Part shown: in pieces, positions 12,448-21,355 of the stretch
Layout: the number at the start of each line of letters is the position of its first letter
How positions within the stretch are numbered: the first letter of the stretch is position 1
From: Paenibacillus bouchesdurhonensis
GTDB lineage: Bacteria > Bacillota > Bacilli > Paenibacillales > Paenibacillaceae
NCBI RefSeq assembly: GCF_900155685.1
Contig: NZ_LT732548.1
Location: forward strand, 71,898 to 135,897
Direction: 5' to 3'
DNA length: 64,000 bases
The notes under the pieces: model-generated
What the model saw: the letters and a program-made list of their open reading frames with translations, nothing else
What the model was told of the DNA's origin: nothing
Databases searched by the model: none
Translations under genes and position numbers: made by a program

Positions 12448-12467
12448 TGCGCGAGGGCTCCCGCGCG
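12448..12467. repeat. GC-rich hairpin beside oriC
   Basis: GCGCG and CGCGC arms around AGGGCTCC stand out in otherwise AT-rich DNA at the outer edge of the upstream DnaA-box cluster. No T run follows. Its role is unknown. Confidence 0.35.
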
Positions 12468-12571
12468 TAGTATTGGGTAAAAGGCCAGGTTAAGGAAAAC
12501 TGAAAGGGAAAAATTGTGGATTTAGGGGTACAAGCGGCCAGGGAATGTTTGCAGATAAAGTGCAGATATAC

Positions 12572-12607
12572 AAAAAAAAGGGCTGGGGATGAGAGACAAT
12601 AGAGCCC
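12572..12607 (-). terminator. probable terminator of gntK
   Basis: On the minus strand GGGCT and AGCCC enclose a long loop and are followed by eight T. The stem is short but the T run and position 30 bases past the gntK stop fit. It would shield oriC from read-through. Confidence 0.55.
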
Positions 12608-12638
12608 TCAAAACCCAAACCCATTCGGTGATTAGAAC

Positions 12639-14186
12639 CTATGGCCGATTCAAATTCTTCTGAAAATGAGCAATCGCCTCATAATCCTCCTCGAGCTTCC
12701 TTGAAATCCGGATATAGATCGGAAGGAGCTCTTTGTAAATCGTAGCACTTTCTTTATTTGGGGCATGTTCATAGGTTTCGCCGATCATTTTTTTGACGAC
12801 CTCAAAAGAATCAATTTTGCCGATAGCATATAGGCCGAGAATGACTGCGCCAAGGCAGGAGCTTTCGATACTCTCTGGAATAACGACCTTTTGATCGAAA
12901 ATATCCGCCATCATTTGACGCCATAACGGCGAGCGCGCAAATCCGCCTGTCGCTTGTATTTTCCGCGGTTGACCGATTTGTTCCTCCATAGCTAACAGGA
13001 CGGTGTAGAGGTTGAAGATCACACCCTCTAATACGGCGCGAATCATATGCTCCTTCTGATGGTTTAATGTCAATCCGAAGAAAGAACCTCGCGCGTTAGA
13101 ATTCCAGAGCGGCGCACGTTCCCCAGATAAGAAGGGATGGAACAACAGGCCATCCGAGCCTGGATTGACACGTTCTGCTATTCGCGTCAGCACGTCATAT
13201 ACACTAATGCCGAGCCGGTTGGCTGTTTCAACCTCGGAAGCGGCAAACTGATCCCGTACCCAGCGGAAAATCACGCCGCCGTTGTTCACCGGCCCGCCGA
13301 TCACCCAATGCTTATCAGTAAGCGCGTAACAGAAAATACGTCCTTTCGGATCGAAGACAGGCTGATCCACGACCGTGCGGATGGCTCCGCTGGTACCGAT
13401 AGTCACGGCAACGACTCCAGGATCAATCGCATCCACGCCAAGATTGGACAGTACGCCGTCACTGGCGCCGACAACAAATGGGGTAGAGGGAGCAAGCCCC
13501 ATTTCCTGTGCATATCGTTCATTGAGCCCCTGGATCGTATGCGTAGTAGGAACAAGCTCGGACAGTCGATCTGGAGTGATTCCGGCAAGTGCCAGAGCTT
13601 CAGAATCCCACTCCAACTGCTGCAGATTTAATAAGCCTGTGGCCGATGCGATCGAATAATCGACGATATATTGTTGGAACAGCTTGTGAAATATATATTC
13701 TTTAATAGAAATAAATTTATAGGCATTATTGAAAACGTCCGGTACGTCATGACGCAGCCACATTAACTTAGGGAGCGGCGACATCGGATGGATTGGAGTT
13801 CCGGTTCGCAGGTAAATATCGTGCCCATTCAGTTCATTTTTTAACCGATTAGCCCACTCTACGCTTCGATTGTCTGCCCATGTCAGACAACGCATTATCG
13901 GCTTCCCATCCTGATCGACAGGAATGACACTGTGCATAGCGGCGCTGAAGGACACCAGGATAATATCTTCAGGGTCAATACCGCTTTTCTTCATAACTTG
14001 CTTCACCGTACTAATGACGGCTTCAAAAATCTCCTCCGGGTCTTGCTCCGCCATATCTGCCGAAGGCGTATATAAAGGATAACCTTCATTAGCAGAAGCT
14101 ATAATTTTACCGTTGTCTTCAAATAAGACCGCTTTTGTACTTGTCGTGCCTATATCAATTCCGATCATATACGATAATTTGGCCAT
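12639..14186 (-). CDS. gntK: gluconokinase, FGGY family
   Basis: About 515 residues. The N-terminal phosphate-binding segment MIGIDIGTTSTKAVLF, the central VTIGTSGAIR, and the family segment IQATGGFARSPLWRQMMADI near 415 identify an FGGY carbohydrate kinase. Adjacent gnd and gntR indicate gluconate as substrate, giving 6-phosphogluconate. The frame opens at a GTG (14195); I prefer the ATG at 14186, which has AAAGGG eight bases upstream. It is read toward oriC, head-on to the rightward fork. A GntR operator lies upstream. Confidence 0.92.
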   Translation of the reverse strand: MAKLSYMIGIDIGTTSTKAVLFEDNGKIIASANEGYPLYTPSADMAEQDPEEIFEAVISTVKQVMKKSGIDPEDIILVSFSAAMHSVIPVDQDGKPIMRCLTWADNRSVEWANRLKNELNGHDIYLRTGTPIHPMSPLPKLMWLRHDVPDVFNNAYKFISIKEYIFHKLFQQYIVDYSIASATGLLNLQQLEWDSEALALAGITPDRLSELVPTTHTIQGLNERYAQEMGLAPSTPFVVGASDGVLSNLGVDAIDPGVVAVTIGTSGAIRTVVDQPVFDPKGRIFCYALTDKHWVIGGPVNNGGVIFRWVRDQFAASEVETANRLGISVYDVLTRIAERVNPGSDGLLFHPFLSGERAPLWNSNARGSFFGLTLNHQKEHMIRAVLEGVIFNLYTVLLAMEEQIGQPRKIQATGGFARSPLWRQMMADIFDQKVVIPESIESSCLGAVILGLYAIGKIDSFEVVKKMIGETYEHAPNKESATIYKELLPIYIRISRKLEEDYEAIAHFQKNLNRP

Positions 14187-14348
14187 CTGATTCACCCTTT
14201 CTTCAGGATATATCCAATTCTTTATGCTTTGATATCCAATCTATCATCAGTTTATCGGAGGAAGATCTTAAAGTATAGCACTGATGGCGACTAGGATTAA
14301 TGCTGGATCAGCAATGGATGGGATCAGCAATGGACGGGATGGCCTCCA

Positions 14349-14370
14349 TTGTATACTTGTCGACAAATGG
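14349..14370. promoter_or_regulatory. GntR operator copy 2, upstream of gntK
   Basis: GTATACTTGTCGACAA at 14351-14366 matches operator copy 1 (16090-16105) at 14 of 16 positions. It includes the palindrome TTGTCGACAA and is framed by CCATT/AATGG. It lies between gntR and gntK, suggesting that gntK has its own GntR-controlled promoter. Confidence 0.6.
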
Positions 14371-14422
14371 AATTATGATAAAATTTCATAAAGGGTGGAA
14401 GTAAATCCCCTTCATTGCTTGA

Positions 14423-15094
14423 TCAATGGATACTTTTATGAAGCGTTTGATGTGAATCGGCAAAATACTCCTCGATTCGAGCGGTAATCACAGCAGGATC
14501 TTTGGTTTCCAGTCCTTGCAGCAGCCTACGGTGTTTGTCGATGACGAAATTAATTTTATCCTCTCCTTGGGACAGGACTTCCTCCGTCGTGATCAGTATT
14601 ACCGTCATTACAATTTGGCGGATACTCAACCATAAATGCCAGATTCGCGTATGCTTCGCTTCCTTAATAATTAATTCATGAATGGAGAGATCTTGATAGG
14701 CGAATTCCACAATATCAAGATGCTTCGCTGCAAGCTGCATTTTGTCAATAATTTGCTGAAGCTGTGAAATGACTAGTGCTGTATCCTGCCGAGCTAAACG
14801 CTTCCAAGCAAAACTCTCAATCAGAAATCTGACATCATACAGTTCAGAAATATCATGCAGTTGTAGTCCGTTAACTACAGCTCCCATTCGTTTAAGCGTA
14901 ATTAATCCCTCAGTGGACAATGTCTTCAAAGCTTCTCTGACAGGCGAACGACTCGTGCCGAAGTCAGCGGCAATTCCATTTTCGGATAGGATCTCTCCCT
15001 GTTTAATCGTACCATTAATAATTTGTAGACGAAGTTCACAGGCGATCGCTTCACCTAAAGAGCTTCCTTTTAGCCAAGAGGATGGATATTTCAT
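14423..15094 (-). CDS. gntR: GntR-family (FCD subfamily) regulator of gluconate genes
   Basis: About 223 residues. The winged-helix part (residues 15-75, with GEILSENGIAADFGTSRSP and VREALKTL) is followed by an all-helical FCD effector domain. The frame is open to a GTG at 15112. I use the ATG at 15094 because ATAGGAGT sits seven bases before it. In Bacillus subtilis GntR represses the gnt operon and gluconate relieves it. The two operator-like sites here match that system. Confidence 0.88.
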   Translation of the reverse strand: MKYPSSWLKGSSLGEAIACELRLQIINGTIKQGEILSENGIAADFGTSRSPVREALKTLSTEGLITLKRMGAVVNGLQLHDISELYDVRFLIESFAWKRLARQDTALVISQLQQIIDKMQLAAKHLDIVEFAYQDLSIHELIIKEAKHTRIWHLWLSIRQIVMTVILITTEEVLSQGEDKINFVIDKHRRLLQGLETKDPAVITARIEEYFADSHQTLHKSIH

Positions 15095-15162
15095 GTTATA
15101 GACTCCTATCACAAAGTTACTAACTTATCATAACATGAATGATTCTGCCTGGGTACGTCAAG

Positions 15163-16062
15163 TCATTGCGTGCTTTCTACGGCATGTCCGCCAAATTCAT
15201 TGCGCAGGGCAGCGACGACTTTACCGTGGAAGGTATCGGTGTCCTGCGAGCGATAACGCATGAACAGGGACATGGCAATAACAGGCGCCGTTGCTTGAAG
15301 GTCAAGAGCAGTTTCCACGGTCCATCTGCCTTCTCCTGATGAATTCATAACACCGCGAATATTGTCCAGCCTTGTATCTTTGGAAAATGCATTTTCAGTC
15401 AGCTCCATTAACCAGCCGCGTATCACCGAGCCGTTAGACCATACTCTGGCCACATCTTCGTAATTGAAATCAAACGAGCTTTTCTCCAAAATTTCAAAGC
15501 CTTCAGCAATGGCCTGCATCATGCCGTATTCTATCCCGTTATGAACCATTTTTAGAAAATGCCCGCTGCCGCTTGGGCCTGCATATAAATACCCCTTATC
15601 AACGGCAATGTCCTTAAAAATAGGTTCAATGTGACAAAATACAGCTTCATTGCCGCCGATCATGAAGCAACCTCCATGTTCTGCCCCTTCTACGCCTCCG
15701 GAAGTTCCGACATCGAAAAAGTTGATCCCTTGCTTTTCTAATTTTTCAGCTAAATCTACAGAATTTTTGTAATTCGAATTGCCTCCGTCAATGATGATAT
15801 CCCCTTCATTTAAGTGCGGAATCAGATTGTCAATAACTGAATGGAGAGCATCTCCGGCGGGAACCATAATCCAAATGATGCGCGGGGTATCCAGACCAGT
15901 GACAAGCTCTTCTAAACTGGAGGCGGGAACTGCCCCTTCTGTAGCAATGCTTTCAACAGAACGGGGATTCATGTCGAAGGCAACCACTTCGTGATGACGT
16001 TGCAGCAGATTTAGCACGAGATTGTAACCCATTTTACCAAGTCCGATCATGCCAAGTTTCAT
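15163..16062 (-). CDS. gnd: 6-phosphogluconate dehydrogenase, decarboxylating, short (about 300 aa) form
   Basis: 299 residues; the ATG at 16062 has AAAGGAGT upstream. The Rossmann motif GLGKMG is at 7-12. An Asp ends the second strand (VVAFD), which in this fold favours NAD over NADP; that preference is inference. The substrate-site motifs IIDGGNSNYKNS and GTSGGVEGAEHGGCFMIGG and the catalytic-Lys segment FLKMVHNGIEYGMMQ are present. It makes ribulose 5-phosphate from the gluconokinase product. First gene of gnd-gntR-gntK, 68 bases before gntR. Confidence 0.93.
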   Translation of the reverse strand: MKLGMIGLGKMGYNLVLNLLQRHHEVVAFDMNPRSVESIATEGAVPASSLEELVTGLDTPRIIWIMVPAGDALHSVIDNLIPHLNEGDIIIDGGNSNYKNSVDLAEKLEKQGINFFDVGTSGGVEGAEHGGCFMIGGNEAVFCHIEPIFKDIAVDKGYLYAGPSGSGHFLKMVHNGIEYGMMQAIAEGFEILEKSSFDFNYEDVARVWSNGSVIRGWLMELTENAFSKDTRLDNIRGVMNSSGEGRWTVETALDLQATAPVIAMSLFMRYRSQDTDTFHGKVVAALRNEFGGHAVESTQ

Positions 16063-16086
16063 AAAAACACCACTCCTTTTTTTAAA

Positions 16087-16105
16087 CAAGTATACTTGTA
16101 TACAA
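16087..16105. promoter_or_regulatory. GntR operator copy 1, upstream of gnd
   Basis: Overlapping palindromes CAAGTATACTTG (16087-16098) and TTGTATACAA (16096-16105). The 14 bases ATACTTGTATACAA match the core of the known Bacillus subtilis gnt operator. It lies 25 bases upstream of gnd. Confidence 0.75.
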
Positions 16106-16156
16106 CTTATAATAAACCCATCATACATGCTCCGTTATCATCTGTAAATGAACAGT

Positions 16157-16335
16157 TGTTTATAATTTTTAGGGGTTAAAATACTTTTCCACATGTGAAT
16201 AACTTTTATACACTAGAAATAGTAATGAAGATTGTGGACAAATGTTGAAAAGTTCTGATGAAAAGAAATGCCGGGCCCGGTTGACTTTACTCCGGGTTTT
16301 ATGGTTAAATGAAAAAAGGCATTTTCTGTGGATAA
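16157..16335. other. oriC: third DnaA-box cluster, upstream of rpmH
   Basis: Consensus boxes TGTGAATAA at 16194-16202 and TGTGGATAA at 16327-16335. One-mismatch boxes are at 16157-16165, 16206-16214 and 16233-16241. In Bacillus subtilis this incA-type cluster adjoins the dnaA upstream cluster; here about 3.8 kb carrying the gnt operon separates them. Confidence 0.75.
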
Positions 16336-16382
16336 TGAAAATGGTGAATATAGAAGTTAGTCCTTGTGAGGGGGTGCAATAG

Positions 16383-16517
16383 ATGAAACCGACTTTCAAA
16401 CCGAATGTGAGCAAACGTAAAAAGGTTCACGGTTTCCGTAAGAGAATGAGCACGAAAAATGGCCGTAAAGTTATAGCTGCTCGTCGTCTAAAAGGCAGAA
16501 AAGTACTCAGTGCGTAA
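16383..16517 (+). CDS. rpmH: 50S ribosomal protein L34
   Basis: 44 residues beginning [18 protein letters not shown] and ending GRKVLSA, the full L34 pattern. GAGGGGGTG precedes the ATG. It starts the rpmH-rnpA-yidC-jag series that normally borders oriC. Confidence 0.98.
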   Translation: MKPTFKPNVSKRKKVHGFRKRMSTKNGRKVIAARRLKGRKVLSA

Positions 16518-16528
16518 ATGACTGCGTG

Positions 16529-16553
16529 AAGACCACTACGGTGGTCTTTTTTT
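16529..16553 (+). terminator. terminator after rpmH
   Basis: AAGACCAC/GTGGTCTT with a TACG loop and seven or more T. It separates rpmH from rnpA, so rnpA needs its own promoter or read-through. Confidence 0.88.
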
Positions 16554-16927
16554 AGAGGTTTATGCAATATATTGTTGGCTATGGTTCCCTGCAGTGAACG
16601 TTCCGCTTTCTCGTTTCCGTCTCTCGGTTGTGGTACCGCATGATATTTACCGGAAGTGATTTTAAAGCGCTTGTTGCTGCGGGGTTATTTTTGTTCTTCG
16701 ATAATGATGGCATGCTTTCCTAGTTTCGTTGGGCAGGCATCCTAATAATAATGAACGTTATGATTTTCACGTAAGTGGGAACATAAAGCTGTAATAGGGT
16801 TGTACATGGAACGGGACACCTAACTTATAAATAAGGTTTACCGTTTTTGGTGTTGGTTTATAATACAAAGAAAGTGAAGCCCTGCATTGTCCAAAAGCGA
16901 CGCGGGGTTCGAATCAAGGAGATTGTC
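16554..16927. other. intergenic region rpmH / rnpA
   Basis: About 370 bases without a gene. Presumably contains the rnpA-yidC-jag promoter; I see no clear conserved motif. The rnpA frame extends back to 16847 but the ribosome site lies further in. Confidence 0.4.
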
Positions 16928-17278
16928 GTGCATAAGAAGCTACGATTAAGGAACCGGGCTGATTTCAGCCGAGTTTATCGGTTTGGTAAGTCTTTTGCGA
17001 ACCGCCAGCTTGTTGTTTATTGGTCGAATAAACCGGATATTGAACGATTCCGGCTTGGCGTTTCAGCTAGCAAGAAAATTGGCAATGCCGTTGTCCGCAA
17101 TCGAATGCGCCGGATGATCAAGGAGATTGTCAGGCTGCATGAGGCTAAGATTAGGGATCATGTAGACATTATTTTTATCGTGCGAAAAGGCGCAGTCGGG
17201 ATGGAGTATCAGGAGTTGGAGAAAAGCGTGCTTCATGCCCTTCGCAAAGCCTCGCTGCTCAAGCCTTCCAGACCGTAG
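16928..17278 (+). CDS. rnpA: ribonuclease P protein component
   Basis: 116 residues from a GTG with AAGGAGA six bases upstream. The family signature GNAVVRNRMRRMIKE is at about 60-75, and KLRLRNRADFSRVYRFGK at the start is typical. It supports RNase P RNA in tRNA 5' maturation. An upstream in-frame ATG at 16847 would add 27 residues not found in the family. Confidence 0.95.
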   Translation: MHKKLRLRNRADFSRVYRFGKSFANRQLVVYWSNKPDIERFRLGVSASKKIGNAVVRNRMRRMIKEIVRLHEAKIRDHVDIIFIVRKGAVGMEYQELEKSVLHALRKASLLKPSRP

Positions 17279-17353
17279 GGATGCTTGTTTATTTGTCCTT
17301 TTAAATATGTTATGATTTACGATGAATGGATAGGTTAAGAGAGGGGTTTTGAA

Positions 17354-18241
17354 GTGTCGCGTTTTAAGAATAACAGAAGCAAGTGGCTTCTCCTCATTTT
17401 AGCGATCGGTCTTGTTGTCGTGCTTGCCGGTTGTGGACAAGTTACGAATAATGCTACGACAACTGAAAATATGCGTAACAGCGGTTCTTGGTGGACTGCG
17501 AATGTCGTTTATTACTTCTCATTTGCTTTGGATACGTTTGCGGATTGGTTTGGCGGAGAATATGGTTTGGCGATTCTCGTTCTTACCATTATTGTTCGAA
17601 CGCTGATTTTGCCTCTGACGCTTAAGCAGGTCAAAAGTTCAAAATCGATGCAAGCCATTCAGCCTGAATTAGCGAAGATTAAGGAAAAGTATAAGGATAA
17701 TCCAGAACTGCAGCAGCAAGAGACGATGAAGCTGTTTCAAGAGAACGGTGTTAATCCGATGGCCGGCTGTTTCCCTTTATTGATTCAAATGCCGGTATTC
17801 ATCGCACTATATAATTCGATTTACAATAACTCGGCGATTTCTACACATTCATTCTTATGGTTGCAGCTGGGTGAGCCGGATAAACTGTTTATTCTGCCTG
17901 TAATTGCGGCGTTGACGACATTTATTCAAACCAAAATGATGTCGAGTATGAACCCTTCGGGCATGCAAGGACCCATGCAGTTCATGATGCTGATCTACCC
18001 TGTGCTGATTTTCATCATGGCCTACAATTTCCCTGCAGCACTTCCTCTATACTGGGTGTACAGTAACCTATATACGATTGCGCAAAACTATTTCATTTAT
18101 CGCAAGAAAGATCCTGTCGTGGCTACGGCTGGTGGTAATGGCAGCGATGGAAGCGGCGGATCTAAGTCGAAAAAGGGCGGTTCCAACTTAAAAGCCGGTC
18201 ATCCCGGCAAAGGAGCCAAGGAGGCCAAAAAGTCGAAATGA
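17354..18241 (+). CDS. yidC: membrane protein insertase YidC/SpoIIIJ
   Basis: 295 residues from GTG after GAGAGGGG. An N-terminal signal with lipobox LAGC (Cys27) makes it a lipoprotein as in other Gram-positive YidC proteins. The core KQVKSSKSMQAIQPELAKIKEKY is followed by membrane segments with NPMAGCFPLLIQMPVFIALY. A Gly/Lys-rich cytoplasmic tail ends the protein. It inserts membrane proteins and, as SpoIIIJ, supports forespore gene expression. It overlaps jag by four bases. Confidence 0.97.
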   Translation: MSRFKNNRSKWLLLILAIGLVVVLAGCGQVTNNATTTENMRNSGSWWTANVVYYFSFALDTFADWFGGEYGLAILVLTIIVRTLILPLTLKQVKSSKSMQAIQPELAKIKEKYKDNPELQQQETMKLFQENGVNPMAGCFPLLIQMPVFIALYNSIYNNSAISTHSFLWLQLGEPDKLFILPVIAALTTFIQTKMMSSMNPSGMQGPMQFMMLIYPVLIFIMAYNFPAALPLYWVYSNLYTIAQNYFIYRKKDPVVATAGGNGSDGSGGSKSKKGGSNLKAGHPGKGAKEAKKSK

Positions 18242-18951
18242 ATAAAATTGTGACGTCGGGAAAAACCGTTGAAGAAGCTGTAAGACAAGGATTGGCCAAG
18301 CTCGGCACTACCGAGGACAAAGTCGCCGTGAATGTGTTGGAGCAGCCGTCAAAAGGATTCCTGGGGCTGATCGGTGTCAAGGAAGCCAAGGTAGAGTTAA
18401 CCTTGCTTGAAGAGACCCCGTCAGAACCGCTTCAAGGAAGCCGTTCGAACGATGCTGTTCCTATGACTTATAAAGAGGATGAGGTTAGCGACGGGCGGGA
18501 TCCTTATGAGGAGGCGGCGTCATTTGTTCGGGACGTCGGCGAGAACATGGGTCTTCAGGTAAATGTAGAGGTACAGCATAAGAAGGATAATACGGTGCTA
18601 AACATTTCCGGTAATGATTTGGGATTACTGATCGGGCGTAGGGGGCAAACCCTTGATGCCCTGCAATATTTGGCGAATATTATCGCTAACCGTTATTCCG
18701 ATAGCTTCGTTCGTATCGTGCTTGATGCGGAGAATTTCCGGGAACGCCGGAGAAAGACGCTCGAGGATTTGGCCGTCAGGCTTGCTGGTCGGGTGATTCG
18801 CACCCGTAAAGAGCTGGCTCTTGAACCGATGTCGCCGCAGGAGCGCAAAGTGATTCATTCCAAACTTCAGGATCACCCAGAGGTTAAGACTTACAGTAAA
18901 GGTGAGGAGCCTAACCGGCGTGTCGTAATCGCCCTGAAGCAGAGTAAATGA
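18238..18951 (+). CDS. jag: Jag/KhpB RNA-binding protein
   Basis: 237 residues in three parts: Jag-N (1-52, VTSGKTVEEAVRQGL and GFLGLIGVKEAKV), an acidic linker, a KH domain with IGRRGQTLDALQYL near 130, and an R3H domain (HSKLQDHPEVKTYSKGEEPNRRVVI) at the C-terminus. It starts inside the yidC stop (ATGA), indicating translational coupling. Confidence 0.96.
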   Translation: MNKIVTSGKTVEEAVRQGLAKLGTTEDKVAVNVLEQPSKGFLGLIGVKEAKVELTLLEETPSEPLQGSRSNDAVPMTYKEDEVSDGRDPYEEAASFVRDVGENMGLQVNVEVQHKKDNTVLNISGNDLGLLIGRRGQTLDALQYLANIIANRYSDSFVRIVLDAENFRERRRKTLEDLAVRLAGRVIRTRKELALEPMSPQERKVIHSKLQDHPEVKTYSKGEEPNRRVVIALKQSK

Positions 18952-18956
18952 ATGAG

Positions 18957-19002
18957 GACGCAATGACGTTGTTTCGGCAAATGTCATTGCGTCTGTTTTT
19001 TA
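18957..19002 (+). terminator. terminator after jag
   Basis: Perfect 11-bp arms GACGCAATGAC/GTCATTGCGTC with a 15-base loop followed by TGTTTTTT. Confidence 0.9.
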
Positions 19003-19851
19003 TTGTGGATCTCAACCCACCCAAACCCTCCCTTACGGTAAGGGAGGGCTCCCAAGGCTTGCGGTCCTCGGGACACTCGCAAATTGGGGTAACGTAGGAG
19101 TAAAAGAGGCGCACCTGCATCGCTGTTCCCTTCGGGAATGCGCTTGGGTTTGTGTAAGGCACGCTTTTCCCCCTTCGGGTACGTCTTACTTTTGGAGCAC
19201 CCGGGTAACCTGAAAACATGCTGCAGGCACTTCTGCTGTAGACGCCCTCGAGCATGGGTTGGCGAAGGGAGTCGCTATCGCCCTAACGGGCACGCTTTAC
19301 TTGCGACGTTCCTGCAGGCGTAGGAGTCGGGTTGGTGCTAGTGTGATCTACCTGTGTGCAAGGAGACGCCGTTTCCTGCAGAAATGCGCTTAAGCTGGCG
19401 CAAGGAAATGTTGGCGATCCTCGGGAGTAGAATTGGTAGTTAGGATAGAGGCGCTTACTGTCACGGGTTGAAGTATGAACTGTCCCTTTGGGATGCGTTT
19501 GGTTGCAAGCGGGAATTATAGTGTTTGAATGTGGTCTAGCTTATGGGGGGTACCCGAAAGAGCATCGAGACCACGCGAGGATGATTATTTAATAGTTGAA
19601 AAGATTAGCATAGCAGGCCATTTGAATTCGGAGAAGCGCTAGCGTTCGTCTTTGTCGTCGGATTATAGCCGCTTAGGAATTCATCAGATCCTGATAATCT
19701 GACGACAACAGCGATCGTAGGATCAACCGGAATGCGTGGCGGCTAACATTTTCACCAGAAGTTCTTTTCACACGCCAACCCTGTTACCGCACAGCTTCCC
19801 CGAAAAGCAGAATGAGCATTTTTATTTTATAAATCACGAGGTGAATTAACC
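19003..19851. repeat. 850-base non-coding region with small repeated hairpins
   Basis: No credible gene. A perfect inverted repeat CCCTCCCTTAC/GTAAGGGAGGG is near 19026-19048. Four imperfect copies of a GGG-loop hairpin motif (such as TTCCCTTCGGGAATGCGCTT) occur near 19122, 19168, 19276 and 19488. At 19653-19707 the arms TGTCGTCGGATTAT and ATAATCTGACGACA match at 13 of 14 positions around an inner ATCAG/CTGAT hairpin. The content looks like decayed dispersed intergenic repeats. Confidence 0.5.
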
Positions 19852-21231
19852 ATGTTGAGCGATACAATCGCTGCCATATCAACGGCAGTGGGTGAAAGTG
19901 GGATTGCGGTCATTCGTGTCAGTGGACCGGAGGCGATTGCTGAAGTAGGAGCATTGTTTCGCTCCAAGAAGCCGTTGACAGATGTGGAGAGCCATACTGT
20001 TCATTATGGCTTCATTATACATCCAAAGACGCAGGAAAAGCTGGAAGAGGTGCTGGTGTCGGTGTTCCGCGCGCCGCGTTCGTTTACGACGGAGGATGTT
20101 GTGGAAATCAGCACGCACGGTGGGATCATTTCCGTCAAGCGGGTGATGGATCTTCTTCTGCTGCAGCCGAATATTCGCCTGGCAGAGCCGGGCGAGTTCA
20201 CGAAGCGGGCCTTCTTGAATGGGCGAATCGATTTGTCGCAGGCGGAAGCGGTCATTGACTTGATCCGCTCCAAGTCAGATCGGGCATTCTCGGTTGCCCT
20301 GAAGCAGGTGGAGGGTGATTTATCTCGCAAAATCACTGCCCTGCGCCATACGCTGGTGGAGACGCTGGCACATATCGAGGTTAATATCGATTATCCCGAG
20401 CATGACGTCGAGTCGATGACGACGCAGTTCATCAAGACGAAATGCACGGAAGTGACCGAGGGGATTGATCAGCTCCTTAAGACGGCAAATCAGGGCAAAA
20501 TATTGCGTGAAGGCATTACGACGGCGATTGTTGGGCGACCAAATGTCGGTAAATCTTCGCTCTTGAATGCTTTGGCTAGAGAGAATAAGGCGATTGTTAC
20601 CGATATTCCCGGAACTACCCGGGACGTGATTGAAGAATACGTGACGATCAACAATATTCCACTCAAGCTGCTGGATACAGCGGGAATTCGCGAAACGATT
20701 GATGTCGTGGAGCAAATCGGAGTAGAGCGCTCCAAGGCTGCGGTGAATGAAGCAGATTTGATATTGCTAGTGCTCAATAACGCTGAGCTGCTTCATGAAG
20801 ACGAGATTCATTTGATGGAGCAGCTGAGAGGGAGGCAGACGATTGTACTGCTGAATAAGATTGATTTGCCCCAACAGTTGAACAGGGAGGTTGTCAGCCG
20901 TTATTTCCCGGAGGAAGCCATTGTAGAGCTGTCCGTGAAGACGGAGGAAGGTCTTGATTATTTGGAAGAAGCGATCTCCAAGCTATTTTTCGGGGGACAG
21001 CTGGAGTCCGGGGATCTTACTTACGTCAGCAACGTACGTCATATTGCCCTGCTGAATAAGGCGAAGCAATCGCTCGCAGATGCTTATGAGGCTGCGGATA
21101 TCGGCATTCCGATCGATATTCTGCAAATTGATGTACGGTTAGCGTGGGAACAACTGGGCGAAGTGATCGGCGATGCTGCGCCAGATGCTTTGATTGATCA
21201 GATTTTCTCCCAATTTTGTTTAGGAAAATAG
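19852..21231 (+). CDS. mnmE: tRNA uridine-5-carboxymethylaminomethyl modification GTPase MnmE
   Basis: 459 residues. An N-terminal tetrahydrofolate-binding domain begins [24 protein letters not shown]. The central GTPase has G1 [13 protein letters not shown]3 DTAGIRET and G4 NKID. The C-terminal CLGK motif carries the family cysteine. With MnmG it modifies wobble uridines. GAGGTG is upstream of the ATG. It is followed 124 bases later by mnmG. Confidence 0.98.
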   Translation: MLSDTIAAISTAVGESGIAVIRVSGPEAIAEVGALFRSKKPLTDVESHTVHYGFIIHPKTQEKLEEVLVSVFRAPRSFTTEDVVEISTHGGIISVKRVMDLLLLQPNIRLAEPGEFTKRAFLNGRIDLSQAEAVIDLIRSKSDRAFSVALKQVEGDLSRKITALRHTLVETLAHIEVNIDYPEHDVESMTTQFIKTKCTEVTEGIDQLLKTANQGKILREGITTAIVGRPNVGKSSLLNALARENKAIVTDIPGTTRDVIEEYVTINNIPLKLLDTAGIRETIDVVEQIGVERSKAAVNEADLILLVLNNAELLHEDEIHLMEQLRGRQTIVLLNKIDLPQQLNREVVSRYFPEEAIVELSVKTEEGLDYLEEAISKLFFGGQLESGDLTYVSNVRHIALLNKAKQSLADAYEAADIGIPIDILQIDVRLAWEQLGEVIGDAAPDALIDQIFSQFCLGK

Positions 21232-21355
21232 TTTCTCGCACGTATGACCTGCGTTCATTCATGGTATGATGAAAAAGAACGTTTTTGAATAATTTAATTT
21301 TAAATTAAATGTTGGTGTCTACTATATAACCATTGAAATTAAAGGGGGTTTTAGG

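Noticed and set aside
16169..16414. 81-codon minus-strand frame over rpmH
   Set aside because: Covers the rpmH start and DnaA boxes; rpmH is certain.
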